44,214 nt of DNA, taken from positions 1-44,214 of the forward strand of contig JAKEEU010000195.1 of assembly GCA_022616415.1 (NCBI GenBank), given 5' to 3'. A program made the position numbers and the translations under genes. Each line of letters begins with the position of its first letter. Position 1 is the first letter of the stretch. Shown here piece by piece: positions 25,127 through 33,124 of this stretch. Source of the stretch: Candidatus Zhuqueibacterota bacterium (GTDB taxonomy: Bacteria > Zhuqueibacterota > Zhuqueibacteria > Zhuqueibacterales > Zhuqueibacteraceae). A model generated the notes under the pieces. The model did not search any database. It was not told the origin of the DNA and was given only the letters and a program-made list of their open reading frames with translations.

Positions 25127-27325
25127 TTATAAGTTCTGCAAAAAATAATCCGTCATCAGCGTGTGCAAATGCAAATCGGTATTGCCGCCGGAAAGCCGAT
25201 GATTGCGGCCGTGATAATACATCACCTCGAATTGCTTGTTGGCGGCTTGCAGTGCGTCTTGCAATTGCACCGTGTTTTGTTGATGCACGTTGTCGTCGGC
25301 CATGCCGTGAATGAGATACAGCTTGCCCTGTAATTTGTCAATGTACGTCATCACCGAGGTGGCTTTGTATCCTTCGGCATTATCCTGCGGCAGGCCCATA
25401 TAGCGCTCCGTCCAAATCGTGTCGTAAAGCCGGAAATCCGTGACCGGCGCGCGGGCAATGCCAGCTTTGAAATACGGCTTGCCTTCTGACGGCGCGCCTT
25501 TGGTCATTGCCATGCAGGTGAGATAGCCGCCGCCGCTGTGGCCCCAAATGCCGAGGCGCGAGGCATCGACATAAGGCAAGCTCGCCAGATATTTAGCGCC
25601 CTCGGTCTGATCGTGTGTCGACCATTTGCCCAAATCGCCATAAACGAGATTTTTGAATTTTTTGCCGCGCCCGCCGGTGCCGCGGCTGTCGATGCAGAAA
25701 ATGATGTAACCCTTTTCTGCCATAAGCTGATGCCACAAATAACGGCTGCCCTCCCAGCGATTGACCACGTGCTGCGCGCCCGGGCCGCTGTAACAAAACA
25801 CAATCACCGGATATCTTTTTGTGGAATCGAAATTCGCCGGCCGCATCATCCACGCATTCAGTAATGTACCGTCATCACTGGTTTTTACCGTAAGGAATTT
25901 GGGATAAACGAGATTATATTGCGCCAGCGGTAGGCTCTCATTTTTTTCCAGCCAGCGCACGAGCGTGCCGTCGGTTTTGCGCAAGCCGGTCTGCGGTGGG
26001 GATTGCACATCTGAGAAACTGCCAATGACATATTTAAAATCCGGCGAAAAGTTCGCGCTGTGCCAGCCGGCGCGTTGGCTGATGCGCTCAAAATTCTTGC
26101 CATCCAGGCTGGCGCGATATACATTCTCTTCGAGGGGCGAATCCTTTTTGCCGGAAAAATAGAGCCAGCCGGCGGTCTCGTCGAGGCCGCTCACCGCGCT
26201 GATTTCCCACTCCCCGCTGGTGAGCGGATAAACCAGGCGCCCGTTGTAGTCGTAAAGATACGCGTGGCGATAGCCACTGCGCTCGGAAGTCCAGATGAAC
26301 TGCTCCTTCTTGGCGAGAAAAGTGAGATCGTCCTGTACATCCACCCAGCACGGATCTTTGTCGCTCAACACGATGCGCGCGCCGCCGGAGTTGACGTCGG
26401 CAAAAAGTAAATCGATTTTGTTTTGCAAACGATTCAGGCGCTGAATCGAGAGAATGCGCGGATCGGGCGTCCATTGAATGCGCGGAATGTAGAGGTCGGT
26501 TTCCTCGCCGAGATTCATCCATTGGGTTTGTCCATTTTCAAGCGAGAACACGCCAATTTGCACCAGCGCGTTTTGCTCGCCGGCTTTGGGATATTTTAGC
26601 CAGAAAATTTTGGGATAAAGCGGCATCATATCTTCGAGCGGAAACGCCTTCACGCGGGTTTGATCGAGCCGCCAAAACGCAATCTTCTTGCCATCCGGCG
26701 ACCAGCGCCAACCGTCGGCAATACTGAACTCCTCTTCGTAAACCCAATCGAACTGGCCATTGCTGATGTCATCGCTGCCATCGGTGGTGAGCTGCGTTTC
26801 GACGCCGGTCGCCAAATCAACCATGAAAATATTGTTGAAACGAACGAAACCAACTTTGCTGCCATCCGGCGAAAACTTGGCGCAGCGTTGCGGCCCGGCG
26901 ATGCCGCTGAGCGGGCGCCATTTTTTAGTGGCCAATTCGTAAATAAAAAATTGCCCCTCGGTCGAATGCCGCCAGATTTTGCGCATGTTGCCGGCAATTA
27001 AAAGATACTTGCGATCGCTGCTCCATTCGCAGCCGTCGATTTGAAGCGGCTCGCTGCCGGTCTTGAGCGCCAAGCTTTTTCCGGTGAGAACCAAAGTTTC
27101 TTTGCCGCTGGCGACATCGTGTTTGTAAATGTCGCCGGCTTTCAAATAAGTGAAAGCCGCCTCGCCCGGAACCCATTGCACGCCTTGCAAAGTTTTCGGT
27201 GTGAGCCGGTCGGAAGCAAAAATATCTTCGAGCGTGAGGGACTTTTGCTCTTGGGCAAAAACAAAGGCGAAGATGAACAGGAGGGAGGCACAGGTTAAAC
27301 GGAAATGGCGGGCAGGATGGAACAT
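25127..27325 (-). CDS. DPP4-like S9 family peptidase, exported
   Basis: 732 residues from the ATG at 27325, which has AAGGAGA at correct spacing and starts a signal peptide (MFHPARHFRLTCASLLFIFAFVFAQ). An N-terminal beta-propeller follows (WSSDRKYLLIAG, FSPDGSKVGFVRFNNIFMVDL, WRWSPDGKKIAFWRLDQ), then the alpha/beta-hydrolase domain. The catalytic triad is visible: S597 in GIWGHSGGGYL, D677 or D678 in HGMADDNVH, H709 in GRNHRLSGG. S9B enzymes release dipeptides, often after proline, in the periplasm. The frame stays open upstream for 83 codons into a leucine-rich-repeat sequence (27326-27574), so an automatic caller would report an 815-residue fusion. The buried signal peptide and ribosome-binding site argue for the shorter form. 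Confidence 0.9.
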   Translation of the reverse strand: MFHPARHFRLTCASLLFIFAFVFAQEQKSLTLEDIFASDRLTPKTLQGVQWVPGEAAFTYLKAGDIYKHDVASGKETLVLTGKSLALKTGSEPLQIDGCEWSSDRKYLLIAGNMRKIWRHSTEGQFFIYELATKKWRPLSGIAGPQRCAKFSPDGSKVGFVRFNNIFMVDLATGVETQLTTDGSDDISNGQFDWVYEEEFSIADGWRWSPDGKKIAFWRLDQTRVKAFPLEDMMPLYPKIFWLKYPKAGEQNALVQIGVFSLENGQTQWMNLGEETDLYIPRIQWTPDPRILSIQRLNRLQNKIDLLFADVNSGGARIVLSDKDPCWVDVQDDLTFLAKKEQFIWTSERSGYRHAYLYDYNGRLVYPLTSGEWEISAVSGLDETAGWLYFSGKKDSPLEENVYRASLDGKNFERISQRAGWHSANFSPDFKYVIGSFSDVQSPPQTGLRKTDGTLVRWLEKNESLPLAQYNLVYPKFLTVKTSDDGTLLNAWMMRPANFDSTKRYPVIVFCYSGPGAQHVVNRWEGSRYLWHQLMAEKGYIIFCIDSRGTGGRGKKFKNLVYGDLGKWSTHDQTEGAKYLASLPYVDASRLGIWGHSGGGYLTCMAMTKGAPSEGKPYFKAGIARAPVTDFRLYDTIWTERYMGLPQDNAEGYKATSVMTYIDKLQGKLYLIHGMADDNVHQQNTVQLQDALQAANKQFEVMYYHGRNHRLSGGNTDLHLHTLMTDYFLQNL

Positions 27326-27574
27326 GGGTTTCTCCTTAAATTTACCGCTTTTTGAGAGATCCAGCGACTGCAATTGTGTGAGTTGTTTCAGCGCCTCTGG
27401 CAGTGTCGTCAGCTTTTCACTGGAGATATTCAGCGACTGCAACTGCGTGAGTTGCCCAATTGCCTCTGGCAACTCGGTTAGTTTCATATTGCGGAGGCTA
27501 AGTTTCATTACCCTCAAGCGCCGCGCTTCTTCGATTTTCATTTCTGCTTCGCGATAGGCCTGGTCACGTGCCAT
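27326..27574 (-). pseudogene. Leucine-rich-repeat gene fragment fused in frame to the peptidase
   Basis: 83 codons encode MARDQAYREAEMKIEEARR, then two to three 23-residue leucine-rich repeats (KLTELPEAIGQLTQLQSLNI, KLTTLPEALKQLTQLQSLDL), then a short basic linker into the peptidase start with no stop codon. This is the normal front of bacterial LRR proteins, which usually have many more repeats. It looks like a 5' gene remnant joined upstream of the peptidase gene. If translation ran through, the peptidase signal peptide would be internal. Confidence 0.6.
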
Positions 27575-27603
27575 AGCCGTCTTCTTTCTGGTTTATGTGA
27601 AAT

Positions 27604-27634
27604 CGTAGAGACGTTCCGCCGGAACGTCTCTACG
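27604..27634. repeat. Perfect inverted repeat, REP-like hairpin
   Basis: The arms CGTAGAGACGTTCC and GGAACGTCTCTACG (14 bp each) are separated by GCC. The GTAGAGACG...CGTCTCTAC frame recurs as a dispersed palindrome in many bacterial genomes (from memory). It lies between the 123-residue gene and the LRR fragment and could end the upstream transcript, although no T-run follows. Confidence 0.7.
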
Positions 27635-27636
27635 GT

Positions 27637-28008
27637 TCATGAAACGTAGAAAAGGTTTTCTTGAACCTTAACGCCGACGAAATAGTGATTGCCCTTATCC
27701 AACTCGTTCGCCATATCCGGCATGAAGAGCAGCATGTTGTTTTTGTAGTTTTCGCCTTTCCAAAACTTCATCAATAAAGCGCGCGCATCTTCATTGACAT
27801 GCACTTCATCGTTTTCATCAATTAGCATCATGGCAATCTCATTGGACTTTTCGGCAATGACGAACAAATACTTGTCGCCATCCTCGTGCTTCGATTCGAG
27901 GTATGCCTCAATACGATCTTCCAACTCAAATTCAAAGAGCGCATGGGAGAATGCGCCATCTTCGAGCAGCGCTTTCTTTAGATTCTTTGCGATGACCTTT
28001 TTGCGCAT
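27637..28008 (-). CDS. Hypothetical 123-residue protein
   Basis: I do not recognise the family. The protein starts with a basic helix (MRKKVIAKNLKKALLEDG) and is otherwise acidic alpha/beta (YLFVIAEKSNEIAMMLIDENDEVHVNEDARALLMKFW, ending GNHYFVGVKVQENLFYVS). There is no signal peptide or membrane helix. The start lies 11 bp after the preceding short frame. The REP-like hairpin at 27604-27634 follows the stop. Confidence 0.7.
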   Translation of the reverse strand: MRKKVIAKNLKKALLEDGAFSHALFEFELEDRIEAYLESKHEDGDKYLFVIAEKSNEIAMMLIDENDEVHVNEDARALLMKFWKGENYKNNMLLFMPDMANELDKGNHYFVGVKVQENLFYVS

Positions 28009-28019
28009 TTTTCGCCTGC

Positions 28020-28301
28020 TCAGTTTGTTTCTTGGCCACCAGCCAAGCCCTTCGCATCCTTATCCTCCAATTTCAATTTTGCCGGCATGCTTTTCAGGCG
28101 TTTCTCGACTTGCTTGATATGCTCGACTGGCGGAATATCTTCCGGCATCGTGCCGCCGATGCGCTGTATCGCCCCGTCGCCATAACATTCCAGTGCGACG
28201 GGGCACTTCCTTGCCGAATTCGACCATTTTGTCAGCGCTGGCAAAATGGTTAATTGTCGCATCACTTTGCCAGCGCCGGCAAAGTGATCGACATTTTTCA
28301 A
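28020..28301 (-). CDS. Doubtful 93-codon frame through palindromic repeats
   Basis: The first half of this frame is translated from three palindromes (28171-28288) and is probably not a natural protein. The last 42 codons (MPEDIPPVEHIKQVEKRLKSMPAKLKLED...) look like a genuine amphipathic helix with ordinary codon use and may be a small gene or the tail of a lost one, starting at 28148. No ribosome-binding site decides. Confidence 0.3.
   Translation of the reverse strand: MKNVDHFAGAGKVMRQLTILPALTKWSNSARKCPVALECYGDGAIQRIGGTMPEDIPPVEHIKQVEKRLKSMPAKLKLEDKDAKGLAGGQETN
28171..28288. repeat. Cluster of three successive palindromes
   Basis: (a) GCCCCGTCGC (28171-28180) with GCGACGGGGC (28195-28204). 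(b) 28224-28249, arms CCATTTTG and CAAAATGG around CAGCGCTG-like centre. (c) 28261-28288, arms ATCACTTTGCC and GGCAAAGTGAT around AGCGCC. Units b and c share a CAGCGC centre and alternate words, as in REP/BIME arrays. They lie just after the AbiEii stop. Confidence 0.65.
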
Positions 28302-28313
28302 AATGACTGAGCT

Positions 28314-29246
28314 TTATTTCTCCGCACGCCAGTCACTTCCCGGCGTCCAAATTTTTTTGAATGTTTGTTTCTGGGCCAGACTCAATGTTGGCGGCATCAG
28401 AAATTTTCGAATTGCTTCAATGACTGCGCCAAAATCGGCATGACGCGGCTGGAGCCGGTTTTTGTTTAAAAATCCCTGCCACTGTTTCTGTTTAGTTGCG
28501 TCTTCGGCAAACTGCGCTGTCAATGCGACTGGAACCGTATTGGGCACCGTAGTTTTCCGCCGTTTAAATGTCGCAGCAATGGCACGGCAGAGCGTTTCGC
28601 CGTCAAAATGAAACGTGCCGGCTAAAGTAGAGAGGTCGAAAAAATCCTTCATGCGGGTATTGTTGATACCGAGCGTCACCAGCGCCTCAAATTTTTCCGC
28701 GATCATAGCCTCGCGTGAATAGGCCTTGAGGCGAGGAGTCGGGAAATCAAGCAGGGCTGGAAATTCCACCATTCTCGGCGCAGGCGTCACGGCATCGCCA
28801 AAACCTACATCGACCTGAAGTGTGCCTTTTATTTCTCCAAGGCGATAAGCGAAACGAATGCGTACGCCAATATACTCTGCCTGCTCACGAATCTGCTCCC
28901 CACGAACGGTGTCCGGCAAAAAAACGATGCCATCCTGCGGCTCAACCGGCTGCTGGCAAATATTGCGAAAAATATCTTCTAATTCGGAGATTGCAGCAGC
29001 GCCGTAACGAAGCAAATCCAGATCACGCGTGGTGCGGTGCGGCGATTCGGTCCATACATAAAATAATTGCGCCCCTTTCAGAACAAATTCCTTGGCATAC
29101 GGTGATTGACTCAAGCGATAGAGCAACCTTTCGACAGCATAACGGGGTATGATTAAGTTAAAATCATCGCCTCGCTTTTTTGCTCGATTGTAAAGTCGTT
29201 GGCGCACCGACGCAGGAACATTTTTAATCGCTCGTTGCGGCTTCAT
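28314..29246 (-). CDS. abiEii: AbiEii/AbiGii-type nucleotidyltransferase toxin
   Basis: 310 residues from the ATG at 29246, chosen because it overlaps the AbiEi stop by four bases (ATGA); the frame is open further to 29312 without support. The family signature is present: FVLKGAQLFYVWTESPHRTTRDLDLL, with the Asp pair of the polymerase-beta-like fold, then RLKAYSREAMIAEKFEALVTLGINNTRMKDFFDL, in which conserved K and D residues occur. Type IV AbiE toxins arrest growth by modifying tRNA or nucleotide pools and act in phage abortive infection. Pairing with AbiEi directly upstream is standard. Confidence 0.92.
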   Translation of the reverse strand: MKPQRAIKNVPASVRQRLYNRAKKRGDDFNLIIPRYAVERLLYRLSQSPYAKEFVLKGAQLFYVWTESPHRTTRDLDLLRYGAAAISELEDIFRNICQQPVEPQDGIVFLPDTVRGEQIREQAEYIGVRIRFAYRLGEIKGTLQVDVGFGDAVTPAPRMVEFPALLDFPTPRLKAYSREAMIAEKFEALVTLGINNTRMKDFFDLSTLAGTFHFDGETLCRAIAATFKRRKTTVPNTVPVALTAQFAEDATKQKQWQGFLNKNRLQPRHADFGAVIEAIRKFLMPPTLSLAQKQTFKKIWTPGSDWRAEK

Positions 29247-29848
29247 GCTACCAGCATCTCCAAATAAGGGCGCATGACATTTGTGACCCGACAAATCTTG
29301 CCATAACGCCACAGCTCATCCATGGTAAATCTGCGTTCGCGCCATCCCTCGCGTAGCGCCTCCATCGCCACATCCAGCCCGATTTTATTTCGATATTTGA
29401 AACAATCCGCAACGGTTTTCGCTACATTATAAACTCGCACCCTCACACCCTCGATTTTATGCTCCTCAACGCCTGCTTCCAAGGCTGGGCCGGAAAAACG
29501 AACGATTCGCAGGGGTATATTGCTTTCTCGAGGCCGCCAAGCTTTGCGATCAATCGCCAGCCAGATTTCAAATGGCAATTGCGTCGTCAGGTCGTGAAAT
29601 CGTAGAGCCGATAGCAAACAGACAACCCCATGCGGAATACGTTTACAGGCTTCCACTATAGTTCGATGCTCGGTCAGTTCACCATCCGGAAGCGTATAAA
29701 GTCCATACCCAACCCGCTGAACAATGCCTTGTTCATGAAGTTTTCGCAGATATTCTCGTGAGATTCCCATGGCTTCGATCTCGCGTGAGCGAGCGATGCT
29801 CCTCTTCCGAAGCGCCTGAACAATATGCTCTGTCTTGGTAAGATACAT
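29243..29848 (-). CDS. abiEi: AbiEi-type antitoxin and autorepressor
   Basis: 201 residues from the ATG at 29848 (MYLTKTEHIVQALRKRS); the longer frame to 29896 adds a Ser/Gln-rich leader that overlaps the promoter start. The N-terminal winged helix is visible (ARSREIEAMGISREYLRKLHEQGIVQRVGYGLYTLPDGE). The C-terminal domain has GVVCLLSALRFHDLTTQLPFEIWLAID and VRVYNVAKTVADCFKYRNKIGLDVAMEALREG, typical of AbiEi_4-type antitoxins. It binds its own promoter and neutralises the AbiEii toxin (family knowledge). Confidence 0.92.
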   Translation of the reverse strand: MYLTKTEHIVQALRKRSIARSREIEAMGISREYLRKLHEQGIVQRVGYGLYTLPDGELTEHRTIVEACKRIPHGVVCLLSALRFHDLTTQLPFEIWLAIDRKAWRPRESNIPLRIVRFSGPALEAGVEEHKIEGVRVRVYNVAKTVADCFKYRNKIGLDVAMEALREGWRERRFTMDELWRYGKICRVTNVMRPYLEMLVA

Positions 29849-29901
29849 AGAGCTTGAGCTTTGAATTTTTTGTTGATGTGGCAGTTGGCAAATCATCTAC
29901 T

Positions 29902-29930
29902 AATATAATTATCTGCCGAGCTTTTGTCAA
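29902..29930 (-). promoter_or_regulatory. Strong promoter of the AbiE operon
   Basis: Minus strand: -35 TTGACA (29930-29925), 17-bp spacer, -10 TATATT (29907-29902). The -35 box overlaps the TGA stop of the upstream molybdoenzyme gene. The leader to the AbiEi start is about 45 nt. Confidence 0.8.
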
Positions 29931-32896
29931 CAACATTTTTCAATATTCTTTAAAAAAAACATCTCCTCCGCCGGCCGCAACGGCCGATTCAACCACAACG
30001 GCCGCCGCAATCCATTCGGCCCCGGGCCGGGGCGAGTCATCTTCAGCCACTCGCGATAAATTTCAAATGACTTTTGTGTATCCACAAACACGTCGCCGTA
30101 ACGATCTTCCGCATGCGCTTTTTCGATGCGCACTTTCTGATGCCAGCAGTGCATGCCGCTGATCGGATCGGGATGCACTGGAAACGTGATATTCTGATGC
30201 ACGCCGCCGTCGCTCCAAAAAATTCTTGACGAATCGGGATCGTTGCTTTTGTAGGGTCGGATGGTGTCAAGCGTTTTCATTTGCCATTTATGTCCGAAGT
30301 CCGAAGTCCGATGTCCTAAGTCACTGGTTACTGATGACTGATTACTGGTCACTGATAACTGATTACTGGTCACTGATGACTGATCACTGGTTACTGATTT
30401 GATTTCTACCAACGAAGTAGCCCAGCGATTTCCAACAGCGTCTTGCGGGCGCCGCCAGCGGCCGAGGTGATGCGAACACGCCACGACGCCGGGTTTGATG
30501 CCTTCAGTCACCCACACGCGACCGACGAAATAACCGATGTCCGTGCTGACGCGCAACAAATCGCCGGTTTGAATGCCGAGTTTTTTTGCATCGGAAGTGT
30601 GCATCCAAATCGGATTGCGATTGGAAATTTCGTAGAGCCATTTGGCATTGCCGGAGCGCGAGTGAATGAGTGTCGGCAAACGGAACGTCGGCACGAGCGG
30701 AAACTCGCCTTTGCTGCGATCTAACGTGTCGGGATGAATGTGGCTTTTGATGTACGTGGGAATTTTGTATTCCGGCCAGCCCCAATCAACCATGGTTTGC
30801 GAGAAAAATTCCTGCTTACGCGAGGGGGTTGGAAAGCCTTCGCACGCGACGCCGTTAATCATCACACCGAGATTTTTACCGGCTTTTTTAATGAGGCCGG
30901 TCGCCGTATCCGTTTCAGCACCCTGTAAATCCGCCGGAGCGAGTGAGCGCAAATGTTTGTTGTATGACGTCTGCTCGACTTCAAACGCGCCGAACTTGCG
31001 CATGTATTCGAGCGGCGTAAGACCATGCTCCGCCGCTTTCTCCGGCAAGCCGGGCGTGCGCTCAAAAATATATTGATAGTATTCGTCAATCGTGATTTTC
31101 TCGCCGGGGCGATAGGGCGAGACGAAATGTGGCTTGATGCCGAGACTGCCGTCGGGATCGATCCGCCACGACAACTCGATCCAAAACTCGTCTTCTTCCC
31201 ACACTTCGCCGGGGTTGGCTTCGTAAGTGAACAGCACGGGCTTGCCCATTTTGCGCCGGACTTCGCGCAACACCGGCTGGCGAAAGGCAATCCACAAACC
31301 GGAATGCGTTTCGTAACTGATGATGTCATGTCGCTCACTCGCGTGGCCCATCGGCAAAACATAATCCGCGAAATAAGCCGTCTCATTCCACGTTGGCGTC
31401 AGCGCGGCGTGCAAACCGACTTTGTTTTCATCCGACAACGCCTCAATCCACGAGAAGCCGTCGGGATAAGTCCACACCGGATTGAACACGCGGGTGAAAT
31501 ACGTATCGAGCTTGCCACGGCCTTCTTTGAGAAAGTGGGGGAGAAGGAAGCTCATCTCATAATGCGCCAGAGGATACTCATTCGGAAAATGCAACGAGTT
31601 CCAAAATTTCTGCGCCGGCGGTTTGTTCGGCACATTCGGTTTGAATTTATTCCACGCGCTCGGTGAGGTGCCGCCGACGGTGCCGACACTGCCGGTGAGC
31701 ACATTGAGAAAATGCAAACACCGCGCGACCGCCCAGCCGCCGAGATTGCCGCTGCCTGCCGATCGCCAGTTGTGTGTCGCGAAGCGCGTTCCGGCGCGGC
31801 CAATCTGCCGTGCCACTTCGACAATGGTTTTCGCGGGCACGCCGCTTTCTTTCTCGGCAAACTCCGGCGTGTAATCTTTGTATGCCGCTTTCAACGCGAG
31901 AATAAAATTATCGAATGTGATTTCATCATTCTGACGCTCGTGTTGGAGATATTGTTGCCAATTCACCCAATCGCGCATGAACGCCGTATTGTACAACCCT
32001 TCATCAAGAATGATTTTCGCCATCGCCAGCAGCACCGCCGCCTCGCTGCCGGGATAAGTCGGCATCCAGTAATCCGCCATGCTTGCGGTGTTCGAGAGAC
32101 GCGGGTCCATCACCGCAAGCTTCGCGCCGTTCATCATGCCTTCGATAATGCGCTGCGCGTGCGGATTAAAATAATGACCGGATTCGAGATGCGCGCTGAT
32201 GAGCAAAATGAAATTGGCATTCGCATGATCCGGCGAGGGGCGATCGTAGTTCTGCCAAATGGCATAGCCAAAGCGCGCGCCGGCGGAGCAAATATTGGTG
32301 TGACTATTGTGGCCATCGACGCCCCACGATTGCAGGATGCGGTCCATGTAACCCTCGTGACCGGGACGGCCGACGTGATAAACCACTTCATTGTGACGTT
32401 TCTCTTGCAATGCTTGGCGAATGCGCCCCGCAATATCATCAAGCACGTTATCCCACGACACGCGCTCCCATTTGCCCTCACCGCGTTTGCCCGTGCGTTT
32501 CTGCGGATAAAGAATGCGATCCGTATCATTGATCTGATTGATCGTCGCCGGCCCTTTCGCGCAATTTCGCCCCCGACTGCCGGGGTGATACGGATTGCCC
32601 TCAAACTTGCGCACTTGCAAAGTTGATTTGTCGATGTAACTCAACAGCCCGCAACCGGCCTCGCAATTGAAGCACGTGGTTGGCACGATCATGTAATGCC
32701 TGGCGTTTCGCCGCGGCCAGCTTTTCGCTTCGTATTCGACCCAGTCATCCCATTTTTCCAGCGGCGGATAGTTGGTCAGATTTCCCGGCTCGGTCAAACG
32801 CAGCACTTCGCTGCCGAGATCGCCGTGCAGGTTGGGAATGAGCCGGAGCTTTTCAGCGAGTTTTTCGATGAAGGAGGGGAAGTGTGTTGTGGGCAT
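29927..32896 (-). CDS. Molybdopterin-dependent oxidoreductase with 4Fe-4S cluster
   Basis: A 989-residue protein. The cluster motif is C75-X2-C78-X3-C82-X29-C112 (TTCFNCEAGCGLLSY ... NCAKGPA). C203 in HTNICSAGAR is at a position consistent with a molybdenum ligand, as in formate dehydrogenase or polysulfide-reductase-type enzymes (inference). MGD-binding segments follow (FILLISAHLESGHYFNPHA, LAVMDPRLSNTASMADYW) and a C-terminal dinucleotide-binding domain (WMHTSDAKKLGIQTGDLLRVSTDIGYFVGRVWVTEGIKPGVVACSHHLGRW). No twin-arginine signal is visible at the N-terminus, and no electron-transfer or membrane subunit is adjacent. Residues about 833-869 are an in-frame Ser/Thr/Gln-rich insertion from an intergenic-type repeat. 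Substrate unknown; probably an orphan catalytic subunit. Confidence 0.9.
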   Translation of the reverse strand: MPTTHFPSFIEKLAEKLRLIPNLHGDLGSEVLRLTEPGNLTNYPPLEKWDDWVEYEAKSWPRRNARHYMIVPTTCFNCEAGCGLLSYIDKSTLQVRKFEGNPYHPGSRGRNCAKGPATINQINDTDRILYPQKRTGKRGEGKWERVSWDNVLDDIAGRIRQALQEKRHNEVVYHVGRPGHEGYMDRILQSWGVDGHNSHTNICSAGARFGYAIWQNYDRPSPDHANANFILLISAHLESGHYFNPHAQRIIEGMMNGAKLAVMDPRLSNTASMADYWMPTYPGSEAAVLLAMAKIILDEGLYNTAFMRDWVNWQQYLQHERQNDEITFDNFILALKAAYKDYTPEFAEKESGVPAKTIVEVARQIGRAGTRFATHNWRSAGSGNLGGWAVARCLHFLNVLTGSVGTVGGTSPSAWNKFKPNVPNKPPAQKFWNSLHFPNEYPLAHYEMSFLLPHFLKEGRGKLDTYFTRVFNPVWTYPDGFSWIEALSDENKVGLHAALTPTWNETAYFADYVLPMGHASERHDIISYETHSGLWIAFRQPVLREVRRKMGKPVLFTYEANPGEVWEEDEFWIELSWRIDPDGSLGIKPHFVSPYRPGEKITIDEYYQYIFERTPGLPEKAAEHGLTPLEYMRKFGAFEVEQTSYNKHLRSLAPADLQGAETDTATGLIKKAGKNLGVMINGVACEGFPTPSRKQEFFSQTMVDWGWPEYKIPTYIKSHIHPDTLDRSKGEFPLVPTFRLPTLIHSRSGNAKWLYEISNRNPIWMHTSDAKKLGIQTGDLLRVSTDIGYFVGRVWVTEGIKPGVVACSHHLGRWRRPQDAVGNRWATSLVEIKSVTSDQSSVTSNQLSVTSNQSSVTSDLGHRTSDFGHKWQMKTLDTIRPYKSNDPDSSRIFWSDGGVHQNITFPVHPDPISGMHCWHQKVRIEKAHAEDRYGDVFVDTQKSFEIYREWLKMTRPGPGPNGLRRPLWLNRPLRPAEEMFFLKNIEKCC
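30291..30400. repeat. Short tandem-like repeat inside the molybdoenzyme gene
   Basis: About 110 bp of alternating cactggttactgatgactg-type units followed by two gtccgaagtccgaa-type units. Repeats of this kind are normally intergenic. Here the block keeps the reading frame and encodes SVTSDQSSVTSNQLSVTSNQ and related residues. Confidence 0.8.
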
Positions 32897-32913
32897 GGCG
32901 CTTTCCAGTTTTA

Positions 32914-32938
32914 AATTGAAAATTTTAAATTTTCAATT
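32914..32938. repeat. Perfect AT-rich palindrome upstream of the molybdoenzyme
   Basis: The arms AATTGAAAATTT and AAATTTTCAATT are separated by one T. It occupies the gap between the nucleotidyltransferase-like remnant and the molybdoenzyme start, close enough to affect expression or to act as a transcript end for the remnant. Confidence 0.7.
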
Positions 32939-32944
32939 GTTCTT

Positions 32945-33124
32945 TTACTTGAGCGCTTTGATTTTTTCGACCAGGCGCTGATAGTCTGCAAACATCTCCG
33001 GCTTCTCCAGCGCTTCGGCGAATTGCGAGAGCCAATTGGTGATATAACTTTCGTCGAGTTTGCCATGCTGTTCGATGTGTAAGGCTTCAACGTCAGGCCA
33101 ATCTTTGTCCCGGTCTGCAATCAC
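32945..33124 (-). pseudogene. C-terminal remnant of a nucleotidyltransferase-like gene
   Basis: The frame from a GTG at 33124 to the TAA at 32945 encodes 59 residues: IADRDKDWPDVEALHIEQHGKLDESYITNWLSQFAEALEKPEMF.... Sequences like this (RxKDxxDVExLxxxQxxxLDxxYIxxWL) end many small nucleotidyltransferase or DUF6036-type proteins (from memory). An in-frame stop lies four codons upstream, and no N-terminal domain is present, so it is a truncated relic. It is too short to be listed by most callers. Confidence 0.6.

Noticed and set aside
30300..30400. Possible CRISPR array
   Set aside because: The units are short, contiguous and lack unique spacers; the block is a simple dispersed repeat within a coding frame.
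32911..33120. 69-codon minus-strand frame
   Set aside because: A Lys/Arg/Ser-rich shadow; the neighbouring frame encodes the recognisable nucleotidyltransferase-like tail.
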